Below the pieces are notes generated by a model that was not told the origin of the DNA, ran no database searches, and saw only the letters and a list, made by a program, of their open reading frames with translations. Positions 1 through 12,806 of a DNA stretch of 64,000 nucleotides are shown here, piece by piece (position 1 is the stretch's first letter; every line of letters begins with the position of its first letter). The position numbers and the translations under genes are program-made. Source of the stretch: Pycnopodia helianthoides (Eukaryota > Echinodermata > Asteroidea > Forcipulatida > Asteriidae); assembly GCA_032158295.1 (NCBI GenBank), contig CM063260.1, forward strand, positions 1,374,001 to 1,438,000. The letters are read 5' to 3'.

Positions 1-1364
1 TGCTAACCCTTGCAAATTCCTGGGGAATTGCCATTTTTCTAGGAAATAGCTACTACCCTGCTTGGGAGTAGGGTCAAGTGAAACGATCCTGGGGGTTAGC
101 CGACACTTAGTGTTAATTTATCCCCGGAAATTTGCAATTAAGCATTGAACCAGCTTAGGATGGCGGTGGAGTTTAAAATAAAACCCCAGGAATTGCCCGG
201 GGTTTTGTTTCCTGGGAATTGGTGTGGGAGTGTGAAGAGGGCTTAATAAGGAATGCATGTATATAATAACCTTTATCGTGATGCAGCCATCTTGTTTTTG
301 GAACCTTTCAAATCAAACCAAGTTACCGTAACAGGGAGGATCTAGTTGGTAGGGTGCGAGGGTTGTTGACCGGACTACGTCTTTTGACATGTAATGTTAA
401 ATGCCCCATGCCCTTTGTTAATTGTCCCCACTCTGGTCACCAGAAGAAAACAAATTCCTGTTAAAAGCAAATCTGACAGATGATAAGTCGACCACCTTTG
501 CCGCCCCAAGTCAAGACCACCGAAAACCCATAAAAATAAAAACCCAGAGTTACATATAGAGGCCATGGTCTTGTTTGCCCTGGTCTTCGTCTTTTTGTGC
601 CCCTTCAAAAGTTTCCCACAAGATTTTCCAATGGAAGTACCCCTTTGCAAAATGAAAATGGCTCTGCCCTCTCAAAGATGAAATTCCGAGCCTTCTATTC
701 TTTTACCTTTGTTGCTTGAATGTCTTTGTGGCTGTTGTAAACTTGACTTGTCAGCGTTTAGACCTACCGTCAAAGTAAATTTGAACAGTTAACCAATTTT
801 GTACAAATATTGGATGTGTTTGAGTGCATTGTCGCAGAATATGATTAAGAAGTGAAACCTGGACTATTCCAAATTTGGCGACAGAGTGGGGAAGATTCAG
901 GCACAAGAAGAAGAAAACAAATCGGACAGAGAAAGCAAAAATACTTTTTATTAGAAATTAGTACTTGTTGTTTCATAATGTATAAAATTTCAGGCAAATC
1001 AAACCCACTCCCTGTTAACTAATGAGTCCCCATATTCCCATGCTGGGAAATTATTTCAAATATTGGGAGTAGATTTGGCAAAATATTGTTCATGGTTCTG
1101 CTAATGAATAGTGAAAACTCATACAGTACAAAGCTCCTAGCCCTTAATAAAAACTGAATTGGTATCAAATGCCTGTTGTAGGTTTCAGTATAAATTGAGT
1201 TCCAATTGTTCAAGAAGTTTATTCAAAGTCTGTATAATAATTATACACTTTGTGAAGAGTCTGGTAAAGTTTGAAGGAGGTATGAATTATGGCAAAGGAC
1301 ACTCCTCTAGTGTGTTGCTGTGTTTTAACTCCTGGACCCAATTTTGTAGAGCTACTTGTGGCAT
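1..1364. other. Non-coding stretch, nothing recognised
   Basis: AT-rich unique-looking sequence with only short chance reading frames (the longest is 91 codons). No splice-supported exon, RNA gene or repeat with recognisable ends was seen. It could be intergenic or intronic. Confidence 0.6.
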
Positions 1365-1605
1365 GTCGTGGCCGAGCGGTTAAGAGCACGGACTCAAGCT
1401 CTTGTGTTTCTGATCAGCGGAGTGTGGGTCCGAGTCCCGGTCATGGCACTTGTGTCCTTGAGCAAGACACTTAACAATAATTGCTTTTTCCTTCCGATGG
1501 GACATTAAGCTGTAGGTCCCGTGTACTAGGATTGGTAGTGCACGCAAAATAACTCAGAATACTTATCGTGGAAGAGTTGGGGTTAACCCCAGTGTTTCTG
1601 GTTCA
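1365..1605 (+). repeat. tRNA-derived SINE
   Basis: The 5' part is tRNA-like. TGGCCGAGCGG (about 1369-1379) matches a Pol III A box of the class II (Leu/Ser-like) type, and GGTCCGAGTCC (about 1427-1437) matches the B box. It cannot be folded into an intact tRNA, and the sequence continues through a body starting TGAGCAAGACACTTAAC that resembles the bodies of deuterostome tRNA-SINEs. The 3' limit (about 1605) is approximate and no target duplication was identified. It is a fossil retroposon rather than a working tRNA gene. Confidence 0.7.
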
Positions 1606-4600
1606 CATAGCAAGCACCCTTGTTTGCAGGTTTCCTCAGGCTTGCGAGCTACAGTGATTAAGCTCACTTTTGAGGCATCCTTGGTTTCATTACCAAAAAA
1701 TACAAATAGCGGAACATTTCGCTTGACAATTTTTTGCTAAGCAAGACTAAGCAGGATACCCAGCCACAGATTGTGTGTGTGACGTGGTATTTTGGCTGGT
1801 AACCTCATACTGTTAAGCAAAATTATTTTGTGCTTAGCTACGTTTTAAGCAGCTCTATCAAATTGGGTCATGGGCTTAAAATAAAACGTCTGCTCAGAAC
1901 AACAAGGTTTTTAGTGCAGTTAGTGCGGCTCAATATTGATCAAGAGTTGTCTCCAAAGTAATTGTTTGCCAAAAAGAAAATATCAAATTTATAAGCATTT
2001 TTCACTCAACGCCCTTCTTTTTATTATGCAAATAATAAAATGGAAACTAATGACCTTATAGCACTGAGCCGTCAAAATTGACCTTTGACAAAAAGCATTT
2101 GACATTTTGATATTTGCATAAAAGTCATTATGTAAATTAGCCCCCAAAACATGTAAATCCTCAAGATTCAACGAGTATAATTAAGTATTAACAAATAACT
2201 TTGGATTTCTGTGAGAATTGTTCCACTTCCTCTCAAATTGCCTTGTCTTGTTCAATTATTTTAAGTTTTATTTTATTAAGGCATAGTATACACTTTTATC
2301 ATGATAAATTGAAATATGAGTAGTAAACACGGTCAATTATTCCATGAGTACAGTTTTCTTTTCCTTTGTACATTTTGTTTATATTTACTAATTCGGTTCT
2401 TTTGAAATAGATATCACTTATTATTATTATGAATTGATAAATTTAAATGGGATGTAATTGGTGTAGGATATTCCATGTGATTGTCAATCATTGCTAAATG
2501 ATCATGAATAAAGTCACCTGTCAAAACTGAAACAGTTTTTTTTTGTCAGAATATAATATGATTTTTCTTTAAATTTGTTTTATTGTATGAAGGGTTTTAA
2601 AGCAAGTTGTGTTTTTGCATAGAAAAGAAACATACAGACTCATAGTTCAACCAGAAGAAATCAGAGTTATGTTTATTTTGAGGCTAAATTCTAAAGAATT
2701 TTTCTTTCAAACTAATTTAGTTTCAGCAAAGAGCAAAGAATTTTCAGACAGAAACTTTCCTTTTAGGGAGTATACCGGTATTATTGCATCCACCATAACA
2801 CTTGTTTTATTTCATTTTATTTATTTGTTTATTTTAATCTTATTATTGCATAATTATTTGGGGGGGTGGGGGTGGCTTTGAACTTGTTTGTTCTTTTTTT
2901 ATATAAAGATTCAATGTCTTCTCCCTGTTGTTGTGATCGTATGTAATCACCCTAAGATGATCTCACGAAGGAAAGGGGGGTGTCGACCTGTCCCTCAATG
3001 CTGTCAACTCAATAAAATAAATACATTTTGTTGAAAAATCTTTGTTTCTGTTATTTTAATGATGTAATTTTGTTATTTTTCCTTTATTTTATAAATACCA
3101 TCCAACATAACTCCCCTTATAATTTATATAACACCCTTGCCCGGCTCTCCCCGCCCTTAATTCCCTTCTAATTCTATTGTTCTAAGTGGACGATCCCTTG
3201 TTTTTGGTTTGTTTGTTTTGCATCGTCAGAGGGCGCTTCGAAGGCGGGAACCATAATTTTGCAATTTTGTTTAAAAGTTTGAATGTTGCGCAATATTTCG
3301 GGGGAATAAAACAGGATAATGCCCAGCAACCGTCAAACAAATGGAGCACCACAACACAAGGTAGGATAAATATCTCTTTTGTTATTTCGTAAGTGGTACC
3401 GAAGAATGTCTGCTCGGCCCAATTGTTTATAAATATCGGTGACAATTAACACAGACTGCCCAGTTGTCTTCGGCAATTCGCGAAGATGTGGTTGTATTTT
3501 CACTACTGTTTCACGTCGAGCTGTCATCGGCTGCAAGTCTTGCTCCCTACCCCGAACATTATTTTCACCACACCTCATAGCATAAGGGAACCAGTCTATT
3601 GTCAAAATGAGCGGATTGCCACGTTGTTTTGTTAAAATATACAGACAATTAAGCTGCTTTTAAAGAATGTAAACAAAATGAAGAATCAAAGCTGGTGGGC
3701 TACTCAATAAGGTCCTAGGGGAGAAGCGTATTGGGGACAGACAGGAGAAGAATTTAAGCATTTCTGGCCGTTTGTACCGTTGCCAAAATGTATTGGAACC
3801 TACCACCCTAGAACTGTTCATGTGGCCCGGGCCCGGACGGCTGAGGACGGGTCGTCCGCCTCGTCCCTCCATGCTCGTACTCGTCATGCTCGTAGTATTA
3901 AATAAACGTCTAGTGTCTCTTCTGGTGTGTTTTCAGCTGATTTCCATTCCACGTAAAGTTAGGATATAGCTCGCAACAAGTGGTTTTAACCATGGAGAAT
4001 AAACTAGACTGAGTCAAAACATGGGGTTCAAAAATGTGACTAGTGACAGTGTAATAAGAGTGTAGTCTCGCTGAGATGTTCTCAGTGGATGAAATGATTA
4101 GAACATTCTAGTGGGGATTGCATGTTACATTGTATGAATTCATTGTGTTTCATGCTAATTAATTATGCAGCTAGCCAATAGCACCTGGTCAAATATTCTG
4201 TGCGCCGAATTCTTTTGGGGAAAACGCATACGATAGTTATTGCATAGTCTTATTGTCGGCATGTTTCTGTTGGAAATGTGACATCCCCCCAAAATCGACC
4301 TCCTTTTTGGTTGTCTTGTAGAGTTGTATATTTATAAACAAGTCTCATCACCTTTTGTTGGCGCTGGTTTTGTTGTCATACCTCCGCTTGTAACAATTTG
4401 TGGAATGTTGATATCTCTTGAGGAATGTGCCGAAATTAAAAACAACATGTCGCCTAACTTAGTGGTAGTGGATTTCAACAAGGTTGGTTATGTACAGGGC
4501 CACAAACGCTGAGCCAAACAAAATTATGCTTAGGAAAACCATAAACTGTGTGTGTGGTTGTGATCCCGTTGAAACCGAGGACTTTAACAAAAGGGATCCG

Positions 4601-5000
4601 GGTGTTTTGACAGAGCGAGGACGTCCTCGCTTCGCTTTCCTGTACAAAACCAATGAGGACGTCGCAAATAAAAAACTAAGTCCAAACAACGGGGGAAGAA
4701 AGAGAAGTCCTCGGTTTAAAGAATTCACAAACATGTGTGTGTATGTGGAGGAGGGGGGGGTGGTCACTGACAGTGGTTTTTTGAGAATTGGTACAAAAAA
4801 GCACACCAACATGGGATATGTATTGTGACGTTCATTTGCCAATGGCTACGTTATTTTTTATTTTGTTGACTATAAAACTGGTTAGTTTTACAGTTTACTG
4901 GGGTCTCTATTCAAATATTGCCAAAGTAGAGGAAAGCATATGACCGTACGGTCATATTAATAACAATTATCGGTTAACGAAATAAAGTTTGTAGGCATAT
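1606..5000. other. Non-coding stretch
   Basis: Mostly AT-rich sequence with homopolymer runs (for example G runs near 2860 and 4745). Overlapping frames on both strands at 4459-4842 (127 and 114 codons) resemble no family I recognise and mirror each other, which is typical of chance frames. No RNA gene or clear repeat was seen. Confidence 0.55.
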
Positions 5001-5406
5001 TTAAAGGTAGGGTATACTTTTTGTACTTGTCAAAGACCAGTATAAGTATCCTCACTTGATGTATGCCAACACAAGTCATGCATAAACATTACACAAACAT
5101 GTGAAATTTTTTGGTTCAATTGGTCCTCGAAGTTGCAAGAAAATAATGAAAGAAAAAACACTCTTGTCGCTTAGAATTGTGTGCTTTCAAATGCCTGAGA
5201 AATGCTTCATGTCTGAAGCCTTTCTCAGATTCAAATATTTTAGTAAGAAATTACCACTTTCTCAAAAACTACATTACTTCAGAGGGAGTCGTTTCTCACA
5301 ATGTTTTATAGTTATACTATCAGCAGGTCTCAGGGGCTCCTTACCAAGTAAGTTTTCATGGTAATGTATTTCCTGAGTAGTTACCTAAAGTATACACTGC
5401 CTCCAA
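5001..5406 (+). repeat. TTAA-flanked MITE, copy 1 (diverged)
   Basis: Begins TTAAAGGTAG at 5001 and ends in a degenerate inverted copy near 5406; the shared inner motif GTATACTTT appears in inverted form at the right end. The interior (GGTCCTCGAAGTTGC, CAGAGGGAGTCGTTTCTCA) matches the copies at 12807 and 46074. The right TTAA has decayed to CCAA. It is a non-autonomous element with no transposase frame. Confidence 0.7.
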
Positions 5407-6578
5407 AACTTGTTTTCTGGGAACCACGGATAGTAAATTTGACAAGAGTGCAGATCGTCAGAAATAAAACAAGGCTAAAAGAATTCCAGTCTAAATAGAA
5501 ACTGACGTCATAGATGTCGGTTTTATTTTCCGCCCATTCCTCACTTCCGATCGATGCAGCTGGCAGGACAATTTTTTTTCTATTCCCTCAAAAATATTTC
5601 TGCGCCTTGCGGCACAAAAAGAAAAGAGTGCAACTTCTTTCGAAATACGTAGGCGATTAGCGGTGGAAATAGGATCTCATTTGCATACAAATATTTCTCG
5701 GGTGACGTTTTTTGTCAAAGTTGTTTCGAAATTCAAACAATGGGCACGCGAGCTGGCAGTTTCGCCGAACAAAGGGCCTTTTGACGGGGAAGGCCCGGTG
5801 TTTTCTGAAGTCGAGAAGGGAACGTGTGAAAGAATGCCAACGCCTGGTCAAGTTTCAAGTCGCGGAGCGTGACCTTGTGTGCTAACCACGCCACCCACGG
5901 ATACCGGTATTGTTCGCGTGGAGACGGTGCACGCGACCGGACACAGGCCGCACGGTGTAAGGGTACGTGCCGAGCGGAAGGCCCCGGGTTTTGTTTGGTT
6001 CCGCGCACGTGGCGGGAGAAGGCCCCACTTCAAAAAGCTGACCGTGCGCACGGCCGGTCAGCCACTGTGGTGTGTACAGCTCCCTGATTTGTTTTATTTT
6101 CCCGGAAAATTTTCAGCAGCTGGTCGGGACGGTGGGTCGAGCCGTAGTTGGGGGCAGTTTGATTCGTCTCTTTGACAATTGTCTGCTCGCTTATAACCCG
6201 GGTATATTGCTCAGTTTCAGAGTTAAGAACTGTATTTACACAACAACTATACCGACAGTACTCCAGGCATGAGATCCGCAAGGCTTTGAATAGATGCGAT
6301 TGCCTTCAGAAAAAGGGCGCGAATTATTAACGAAGGACTTGTTGAAAATAAGCTCACGTGACAGGATCAATTGTATTACACATTTTATGTGTTTTCACAT
6401 GATGAATAAATAAAATGAATGAATGACACCAGCATCCACATTTTTAAAATGACTTGTTTTATTCATTGACTGTCGCCAGAAGAAAATTTTTTTTAATAAT
6501 CTCAAAGAAAAAAAATCTGGTTAAGCCTTTAAAGGACAAAAATGCGAGTGGGTCCAAAACCTAAATATTGAAGAAAAT
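5407..6578. other. Non-coding stretch with a CpG-rich core
   Basis: Apart from the CpG-rich part (5740-6080, listed separately) this is AT-rich sequence. Several overlapping frames of 64-98 codons on both strands cover the GC-rich part, where stop codons are rare by composition. None resembles a known protein. Confidence 0.5.
5740..6080. promoter_or_regulatory. CpG-rich patch, possible promoter or hidden exon
   Basis: The GC and CpG density is clearly above the surroundings (many CGCG, CCGG and ACGCG steps). Near its right edge is an inverted repeat, GCTGACCG and CGGTCAGC around a 10-nt centre (about 6038-6062). CpG retention in a methylated invertebrate genome can mark a promoter or an unmethylated exon. 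No initiator, TATA box or coding signal was pinned down, so this is only a candidate. Confidence 0.2.
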
Positions 6579-7240
6579 CAGAGGTGATAATAATGTGTAT
6601 CGAAGGTGGATTCTTGCAGCTGGCAGCGTTTCGTGTTTCATTGTTTGAATATCGTGGACGTAGCGCTAGCCGCTGGTTAGTACCAATCGGGTTGTACTAA
6701 TGTTTCGAAAGTGAGACAAACGGGTTTTATCTCATTTTACTTATTCATTCTTTTTTTATATTATTTATTGACGGCTATTACATCTATTTTCGGTGGTGGT
6801 TGCTGAGGGGCGTTAAAATGACTTATCGATTTTTCAGAGGTGGAAATAATGTGTATCGAATGTGGATTCTTTCAGCTGGCACGGGAGCCTCCATCTGTGG
6901 TATGTTTCGAAAGTGAGACAATTGGGTTTAATCTTCTTACTCATTAATTCATTTTTTTTAAATTCATTGACGCATATAACACCTATTTTCGATGGTGGCT
7001 GCGGAAGGGGCGTTGAAAATGACTTGATCTATTAATTTTCGGAGGTGAAAATAATGTATATCAAATCAGCTGGCACAAGAGCCTCCATCTGTGGTATGTT
7101 TCGAAACTGAGACAATTGGGTTTAATCTTCTTACTCATTAATTCATTTTTTAAATTCATTGACGTATTTTACATCTATTTTTCGGTGGTGGCTGTATGAG
7201 GAGGGGGCGTTGAAAATGACTTGATCGATTTTTAGAGAAA
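6579..7240. repeat. Three degenerate tandem units of about 200-255 bp
   Basis: Three units begin near 6579, 6834 and 7039 with a CAGAGGTG- or CGGAGGTG-like motif. They share ATAATGTRTATC, CAGCTGGCA, TATGTTTCGAAA and GGTGGTGGCTG-like blocks in the same order. The units differ in length (about 255 and 205 bp apart) and by many substitutions, so this is an old tandem duplication with no coding frame. Confidence 0.75.
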
Positions 7241-8913
7241 GTAAACATCGGAACCCCAAGCCGTCGAGAGGTACACCCTGGGTAACCGTTTTGTTGGTTC
7301 ACCTTCCCGTGGGACTTCCAGAGCTTTCTTTCCCACGGTGTACGAGGGCGACGGGCCGTGATCGAGCAGAACATAAAAGCGTCAGTACAGATTACGGACG
7401 CCTGACTTGACAATTTTAAACACGCGTAAATGTGGGTGTTGTGACCTTTGAACTTGATGTTGACCTCGCGGTTTATCACCTTGGTTGACGGGGACTGCTG
7501 CTTCGCCACGGCAGTTTTGTGTCTGAAGTCGCACGGTTGACGACTGTTTTATTTTGTGGTTGTACTTACTAAATTCTTATTTGAAAATCAAATGTTTGGA
7601 GCAACCGTTTATTCCCGAAACGTAAGCAATTTTTAATAGCTTTCGGGGTAACTAGGTTGACATTTCCCGTTCACCTTTGACATGGTAACGCTATGAGTAA
7701 AAACATTAGCAGATTTATTCTTACGTCATTGCCAGAAACTAACCTTTTGAAGAGGCATCAGGGAGAAAGTTTCGCCAGAAGATTTGATTTGACAAATGTG
7801 AGAATATCATTAAACTACACATTAAAGTCACCGACAAGCTCACGTGATCGTGCTGACTGCTGTTATGTGTTTGCTAATTTAACTTTAATTCGATCCCATG
7901 CCGGCAGTTAACTTAACATGCAAAAGCTATCGGCAACTTAAGCTTACCTGGTTAATAAAGAAAATATTTCATGTTTGTAAAATGGATGTTTCAAACCAGT
8001 GTGGTGCAACAACAGTTCTTGGAACAAAAACGTGCGAAAAAATCATTATAGATGGGCGTTTGGAAGAAATCGGCAACCTTTGTTAACATTTATGCTGACT
8101 GAAAGTGTAATCCCACCTCCATCCCGGTCGAATATTGAGCCATGGAGGACACTGAAACTTGAAAGGGTTGAGAACAGACCGTGAGAGCAAGAGCAAGGAT
8201 GCGGTAATCTGCATCTGCTGAAATACTGCTCAACACTCCTAGTTGCTTGGTAGCCGTTGGAGTAATCAGAGCAGGATTGTGATGAGTGCGCATGAAGTAA
8301 TTAATTTCTTATGTGCTTTTGTATTGTTCTTTTTTGAAATCTTGTTGGTCGGTTTGTGGATGTTACATTGATGGGAAGTGAGTTTCAGTCGGTTACTGAA
8401 CGGGGGAAAATGAGAACTTATAGCAGTCCTTTCTTGCTGGTATTCTAATGTGTTTGAGTTGGATGATCTCGATGAGCGTGTTGTAAATAGTAGCTCGCAA
8501 TTTCCGCGCGGCAAAATAAAACATGCAACAGCCGTCCACAACCTCGGCTCACCTGGTCTCATGACAACTGTTGTACATGTTTTTAACAGCCAAAAGCACT
8601 TGCTTGGCACGGTGTTAAAACAATGACGAGTAAAAACCGTCTTCGGAATACGTATAGGTGACAAGTGTCAGGTGTTGTTTTTTAAGCCACGGCTGTGTTT
8701 CGTACGCTGTCTTTTTTTTGGCGCATGAGAGCCCGGGGATGGGATGCCGAGTATGGAAGAAATACCTCTCTCTTGACTCTCAGAGTAAAGAGGTAACCCC
8801 AGGGTGACTTTAAAAGGCATTCCACAACAGATGTATTGTGAGAAGGAAGAGGGGATGAGTGCGAATGTTACAGGTTGTCGGACCATAGAGAAAGGACCAC
8901 ATTATTGTCCGGT
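7241..8913. other. Non-coding stretch, nothing recognised
   Basis: Unique-looking sequence. Open frames of 117 codons (7156-7509, minus) and 132 codons (8266-8664, minus) have no recognisable domain. No repeat with identifiable ends was seen. Confidence 0.5.
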
Positions 8914-9030
8914 CGTGAGTTTACTATGGCCCGATATACTGGCCTCGGGCCTGCGTGAGTTTACTGTCCCGATATACTGGCCTCGGGCCTGCGTGAGTTT
9001 ACTGGCCCGATATACTGGCCTCGGGCCTGC
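8914..9030 (+). repeat. Three-unit tandem repeat of 38-40 bp
   Basis: Units start at 8914, 8954 and 8992. Each runs from CGTGAGTTTACT through CCCGATATACTGGCCTCGGG, and they differ by two small indels. A frame is open through it because the units are stop-free, but the unit lengths (40, 38) do not keep one frame, so coding is unlikely. Confidence 0.85.
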
Positions 9031-9988
9031 GGTCCAGCGTAAAATTCAAGCCATGCAGAGAATTGCACGCGTTAGCGCATTAAAACTACATTGTGACACA
9101 AACCTAAAAACCAGCTAGAAAGCGACGATGGACCATTTTTGTATCCAACAAATTGTTTGTAGATTTGGACCCTGCCTGCTGCTGAGGTGGTGTGATTGGG
9201 GTAATGATTTATCCGTCGGGGTGCATTTTAGCAAATTTTTTAGCGTTGTCTCCAGTATTGTCTCTGAAGAGGGTGAGGTTGCCAGAGACCGTATTGATGG
9301 TGACTGTCATGAACTGTCGCGAAAGCTGTGCATTATGATTGAGGTTATGGACAGATGTTTAGCGGTGTATTTAATGAAGCCAATTTCGAATACACTGTTA
9401 ATGCCAATTGATCGTTTACGATCAGTCCGACTGTGAGAAGTCATTTATGTCACCTGATCGGTGTTCTTCAAAAATTAGTTACGGTAACTTCTGCGCCCGG
9501 GCCTTACGATGGTAGTAACATTGCAATGTTAGTAACATTAAGGGAAAACGATTTCAAGACATCACGTGAGAAAAGTCTGGGAAACAAGTCAAGTTTTCGA
9601 TCAAAACTCTGAGCAAGAAACAGTGGCACCACAATTGACATTACCAGCCTCCCTCTCTCGCCAAGAATGGAATTTCGATCAGTGAGTGTAAGTTTCGGGA
9701 AGTGAAAGTACAAGGAGTGATGAATTGGAACAGAGATCCATAGCGAAATGAGCGAGCTTTGAAATTCATGTTTCACAACTCAGTTTTAAGTGGGATAATT
9801 GTGCCGGACAGATACACTGCTAAGCGGGCAAGAGCCAAATTGGTCGAGTTATGGTGTGATCGATGGGGCAGACAATCACATGTGTTTCAAGTAATATATT
9901 AGGTGTAGATGCACTCCTTTTGGGTTAAAATTCTTGTCAATTCTTCCCCTTGTTTGATACGTTGACAGTGTAGGCAGACATCGGTGAT
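9031..9988. other. Non-coding stretch, nothing recognised
   Basis: Two frames of 90-102 codons (9128-9436 plus, 9504-9776 minus) show no motif I recognise. No repeat boundaries were seen. Confidence 0.5.
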
Positions 9989-10012
9989 TTAAAGGCAGAG
10001 TAACTTTTGGTA

Positions 10013-10113
10013 ACGCGGCAGTAGAACAAAACTTGAAAAGCAACACAAGTTATGTACAGAACAGAAATCCACACAGCAAAGTAGATATACACATGGTGTT
10101 ACCGCAAACGAAA
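10013..10113 (+). repeat. Fragment shared with 62053-62137
   Basis: Starting at GCGGCAGTAGA and running through CACAGCA, TAGATATACACA-like and GTGTTACCGCAAAC blocks, about 100 bp align with 62053-62137 with small indels. At 62 kb the segment lies just downstream of a Penelope-like hairpin fragment, so this may be part of the same element family. Confidence 0.6.
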
Positions 10114-10144
10114 CCGAATTATTACTCCACAAGTTAATGACCAT

Positions 10145-10319
10145 ACAAACTTACTTGGTAAAGAGCACCGGGGAGCTGTTGATATTCATTGTTTTTATAA
10201 ACGACCCCTTTGAAGTAATGTAGTTTTAGAGAAAGAGATAATTTTTCATCACAAAATTTGAATCTGCTCAGGCATCTGAAAGCACAAAATTCTATGCTAG
10301 TTTTAATAACAACCTTTAA
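10145..10319 (-). repeat. TTAA-MITE fragment (minus orientation)
   Basis: The interior blocks TTACTTGGTAA, GAAGTAATGTAGTTTTAGAG and CATCTGAAAGCACA match, in reverse orientation, the interior of the MITE at 46074-46458. A CCTTTAA end is present at 10313-10319. A possible other end, TTAAAGGCAG at 9989, is separated from it by the unrelated fragment 10013-10113. Confidence 0.6.
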
Positions 10320-12029
10320 TCGATATGAGATTTCGGATAATTATCCGGAGATATTAAATAGACATTACAAAAACCATAACACTACAGAAAAACAGTAGCA
10401 GCCATGCAAGTTTGTTCGTTTAGAATACTTGTTGAAAACTCAGTGACAAACTTTTGGAGAAACTGAATACTAGGAAAATCTGAGTTAGAATCGACGACTT
10501 TTTCCTCCCTTTCTCGGCAAGGGAGAAGCCAACTCCCGTGTCCCAAGAGACCATCCATCGCACCTTGTGTGGGGTTGCCACGAGCCGTTTCCCACGGTAT
10601 GCTGCGGTCGTCATCAGGCGCAGCGAGGCGACCGGCTCAGCGTGAACTCCGCACAGGGTGGATGGGGTGATGTTTATACTATCACGATCGCAAAAGTCAT
10701 CGGCGTGTCCCGTGCCAAGGATTAGCGGTGGTGATCCCGCTCTATCTCGCGAGTGGTCCGATGGTAGTTTTGTAATATTGGGGAAGAACACCGTCCCTTG
10801 AATTTTATTTCTACAAAGATATTAGTTAACTCAGTTGTATGAGTTGTTGAAATTATGACAAATGATAGTTGAGGGGAAACCACGGTTGGTCTATGGTCAC
10901 GCTGAGGGAAGGAGCGTGTGGAGGAGGAAGGGTGCGCCTTTCCTTGGTGCGAGCAAGAAGTCTCATCGCCTCCTCCCTGAAGCACCGGAAGGGTCAATAG
11001 AAGAGACGAGGTTGTCCAAGGGGCATGATGAGTAGGGGGGGCATGTTGATGTTGAAACTGGAATTCTTAAATGGGTTTTCCTGACTTCAGCAAACAAATG
11101 AGTCAAAAATTCCGTGTTAAAACTAGTGACATCGAGAAATATTAAGTGGCTGGGACACCGCATTACCGGGAAAAATGTTACCTGCTGAGCGTTGGGCATG
11201 TTCTATCTTTACTTGAATCGACTCTTCACTAATGATTCTACTACACTCGTCTAAAAAATGCCATTGCTTCGAATATGAAGGAACTTAGCGACGGTCAAGT
11301 CAGTTGAAAATGTGCAGTAGAAAACGTCCATGGATTATGTTCACTCTTTTACCCCAAAAAATTCCTGCTGCAAAAACAAACATGTTTGCCTTAACTAATT
11401 ATTTAATAAGAAAACTTCTAAATTTCGTGAAATCAGAGTTGTAGCCTTTAATTCCTGAGCCATCGGATGTGTACATTATTTCAGCTAAGAAAACAACGAC
11501 CCAGGCAACAACAGCGTCCTCTAGCGGCGGGGGGTTCAACTACCCACGTGTTTGCCTCTCTCTTCACGGTCAATATTTTGGGACGAACTCGCGTTTATTT
11601 TTGATTAATTTCAATGCAATCCGCAAACAACCACCGGGTCCGTTTTAATGTGCAGTGTGTCGGCATGCCGATGGGCCCGTTACGGGGGTTGAACCGGTGA
11701 AAATACACGCCGTCTCTCTTCCCCAGCATGGAGTAGAGTGGTTGCTAAGGGCTGCCTTTGTTGGATAGTGAAGAAAAGGCGCGAAACGTTGGAGATAGAA
11801 ATCACCTGTGTTCCCTATTTCCTTCAACAGTTCAATGGGCGAATTTTGAGGGTTTTTTTTCTGATGAGATCGCCTGAAGTTTAGTCGATTTTAATTCGAT
11901 AATTATTATCAGAAATTAACTGAGTTTCCGTGGTGCACAAATCTTATGATTTGTAAAAGGGCAGTGTATCAAACGATCCTTTCAAGATGTCAACGAATCT
12001 TCCTCCGCCACTGAATGAGTTTTCTTCAT
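10320..12029. other. Non-coding stretch, nothing recognised
   Basis: The GC-rich portion around 10560-10740 carries a 123-codon minus frame (10420-10791) without recognisable domains. The remainder is AT-rich and no repeat ends were identified. Confidence 0.5.
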
Positions 12030-12205
12030 ATTCTACTTTTTCTGCTGCTTCTTCTTCTTCTTCTTCTTCTGTGAGGAAAATTAGATCATGCAAGTTGAAA
12101 TGTTGGGATATATCAGTCTAGTGAAGATAAACCCTCCTCATCATCATTTTATTCTTCTTCCTCTTCTTTTCCGTCTTCTTCTTTTTCTACTTCTGCTTCT
12201 TCTTC
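12030..12205. repeat. CTT/TTC-rich simple repeat tracts
   Basis: A CTT run at about 12048-12070 and a second pyrimidine-rich TTC/CTT tract at about 12150-12205, separated by unique sequence. These are polypyrimidine microsatellites. Confidence 0.9.
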
Positions 12206-12806
12206 GGGTTTTTTTTTTGGGGGTGGGTTGTGGCTGAATTCTATGGTATTGGGAGAGGAGCAAGCTGTTATAGAACCTTTATGTTACTGCAAATTCTGTT
12301 TTGGCTCACATTCGAGGCGAAAATCGAGACCATCAAACCAGTTGGAAGCATTGATAAACATGACAAGTATGTCACCTTGGTGTTCCCAAGGAAAACACCA
12401 ATACCAACAAGAGAGCATTCCCCTGCACTCTGCCGGCCGAGCGTGCGGCCCACCACCGAGCCCGTGGGCAAAAAACAACGCCTTTGCCGGTGTGACACTA
12501 AAAGCTCAGACGCGGCGGCGGGTTTTATGTCATGTATAAACACGTGCAGTTCCCAACACTTAAGAGATGGGTTGATGGAGAGGCGTCGAGGCGAAACTAT
12601 GGGAAATTTGCTTGGAATAACATTCACCGTACACTCTGTCAATCATTGTCAAAAAGACTTAGGTAGAAAAGAAACTGATTGATATTCAACGGAAGAAATA
12701 TTTAAAAACTTCGGTTTTAACAACGCGGAAGGCGCACGAATGTTTTTTCAACAAAAATATCTGAGTTCCCTTCTCGAAATATAGGCCTTGTTTCGATATA
12801 CATGTG
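12206..12806. other. Overlapping open frames of unknown meaning
   Basis: A 150-codon plus frame (12230-12682) overlaps a 124-codon minus frame (12268-12642). I recognise no domain, signal peptide or repeat in either. Mutually antisense frames of this size occur by chance in a GC-richer patch. If either is real, the plus frame is the longer, but neither is called as a gene. Confidence 0.4.

Noticed and set aside
1365..1450. Functional tRNA-Leu or tRNA-Ser gene
   Set aside because: A and B boxes are present but the acceptor and anticodon stems do not close, and a SINE body follows without a Pol III terminator.
4459..4842. 127-codon minus and 114-codon plus frames
   Set aside because: Fully antisense to each other, no known domain; most simply chance.
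12230..12682. 150-codon frame as a gene
   Set aside because: No recognisable domain, antisense overlap with a similar frame, and no supporting splice or promoter signal that I can assess.
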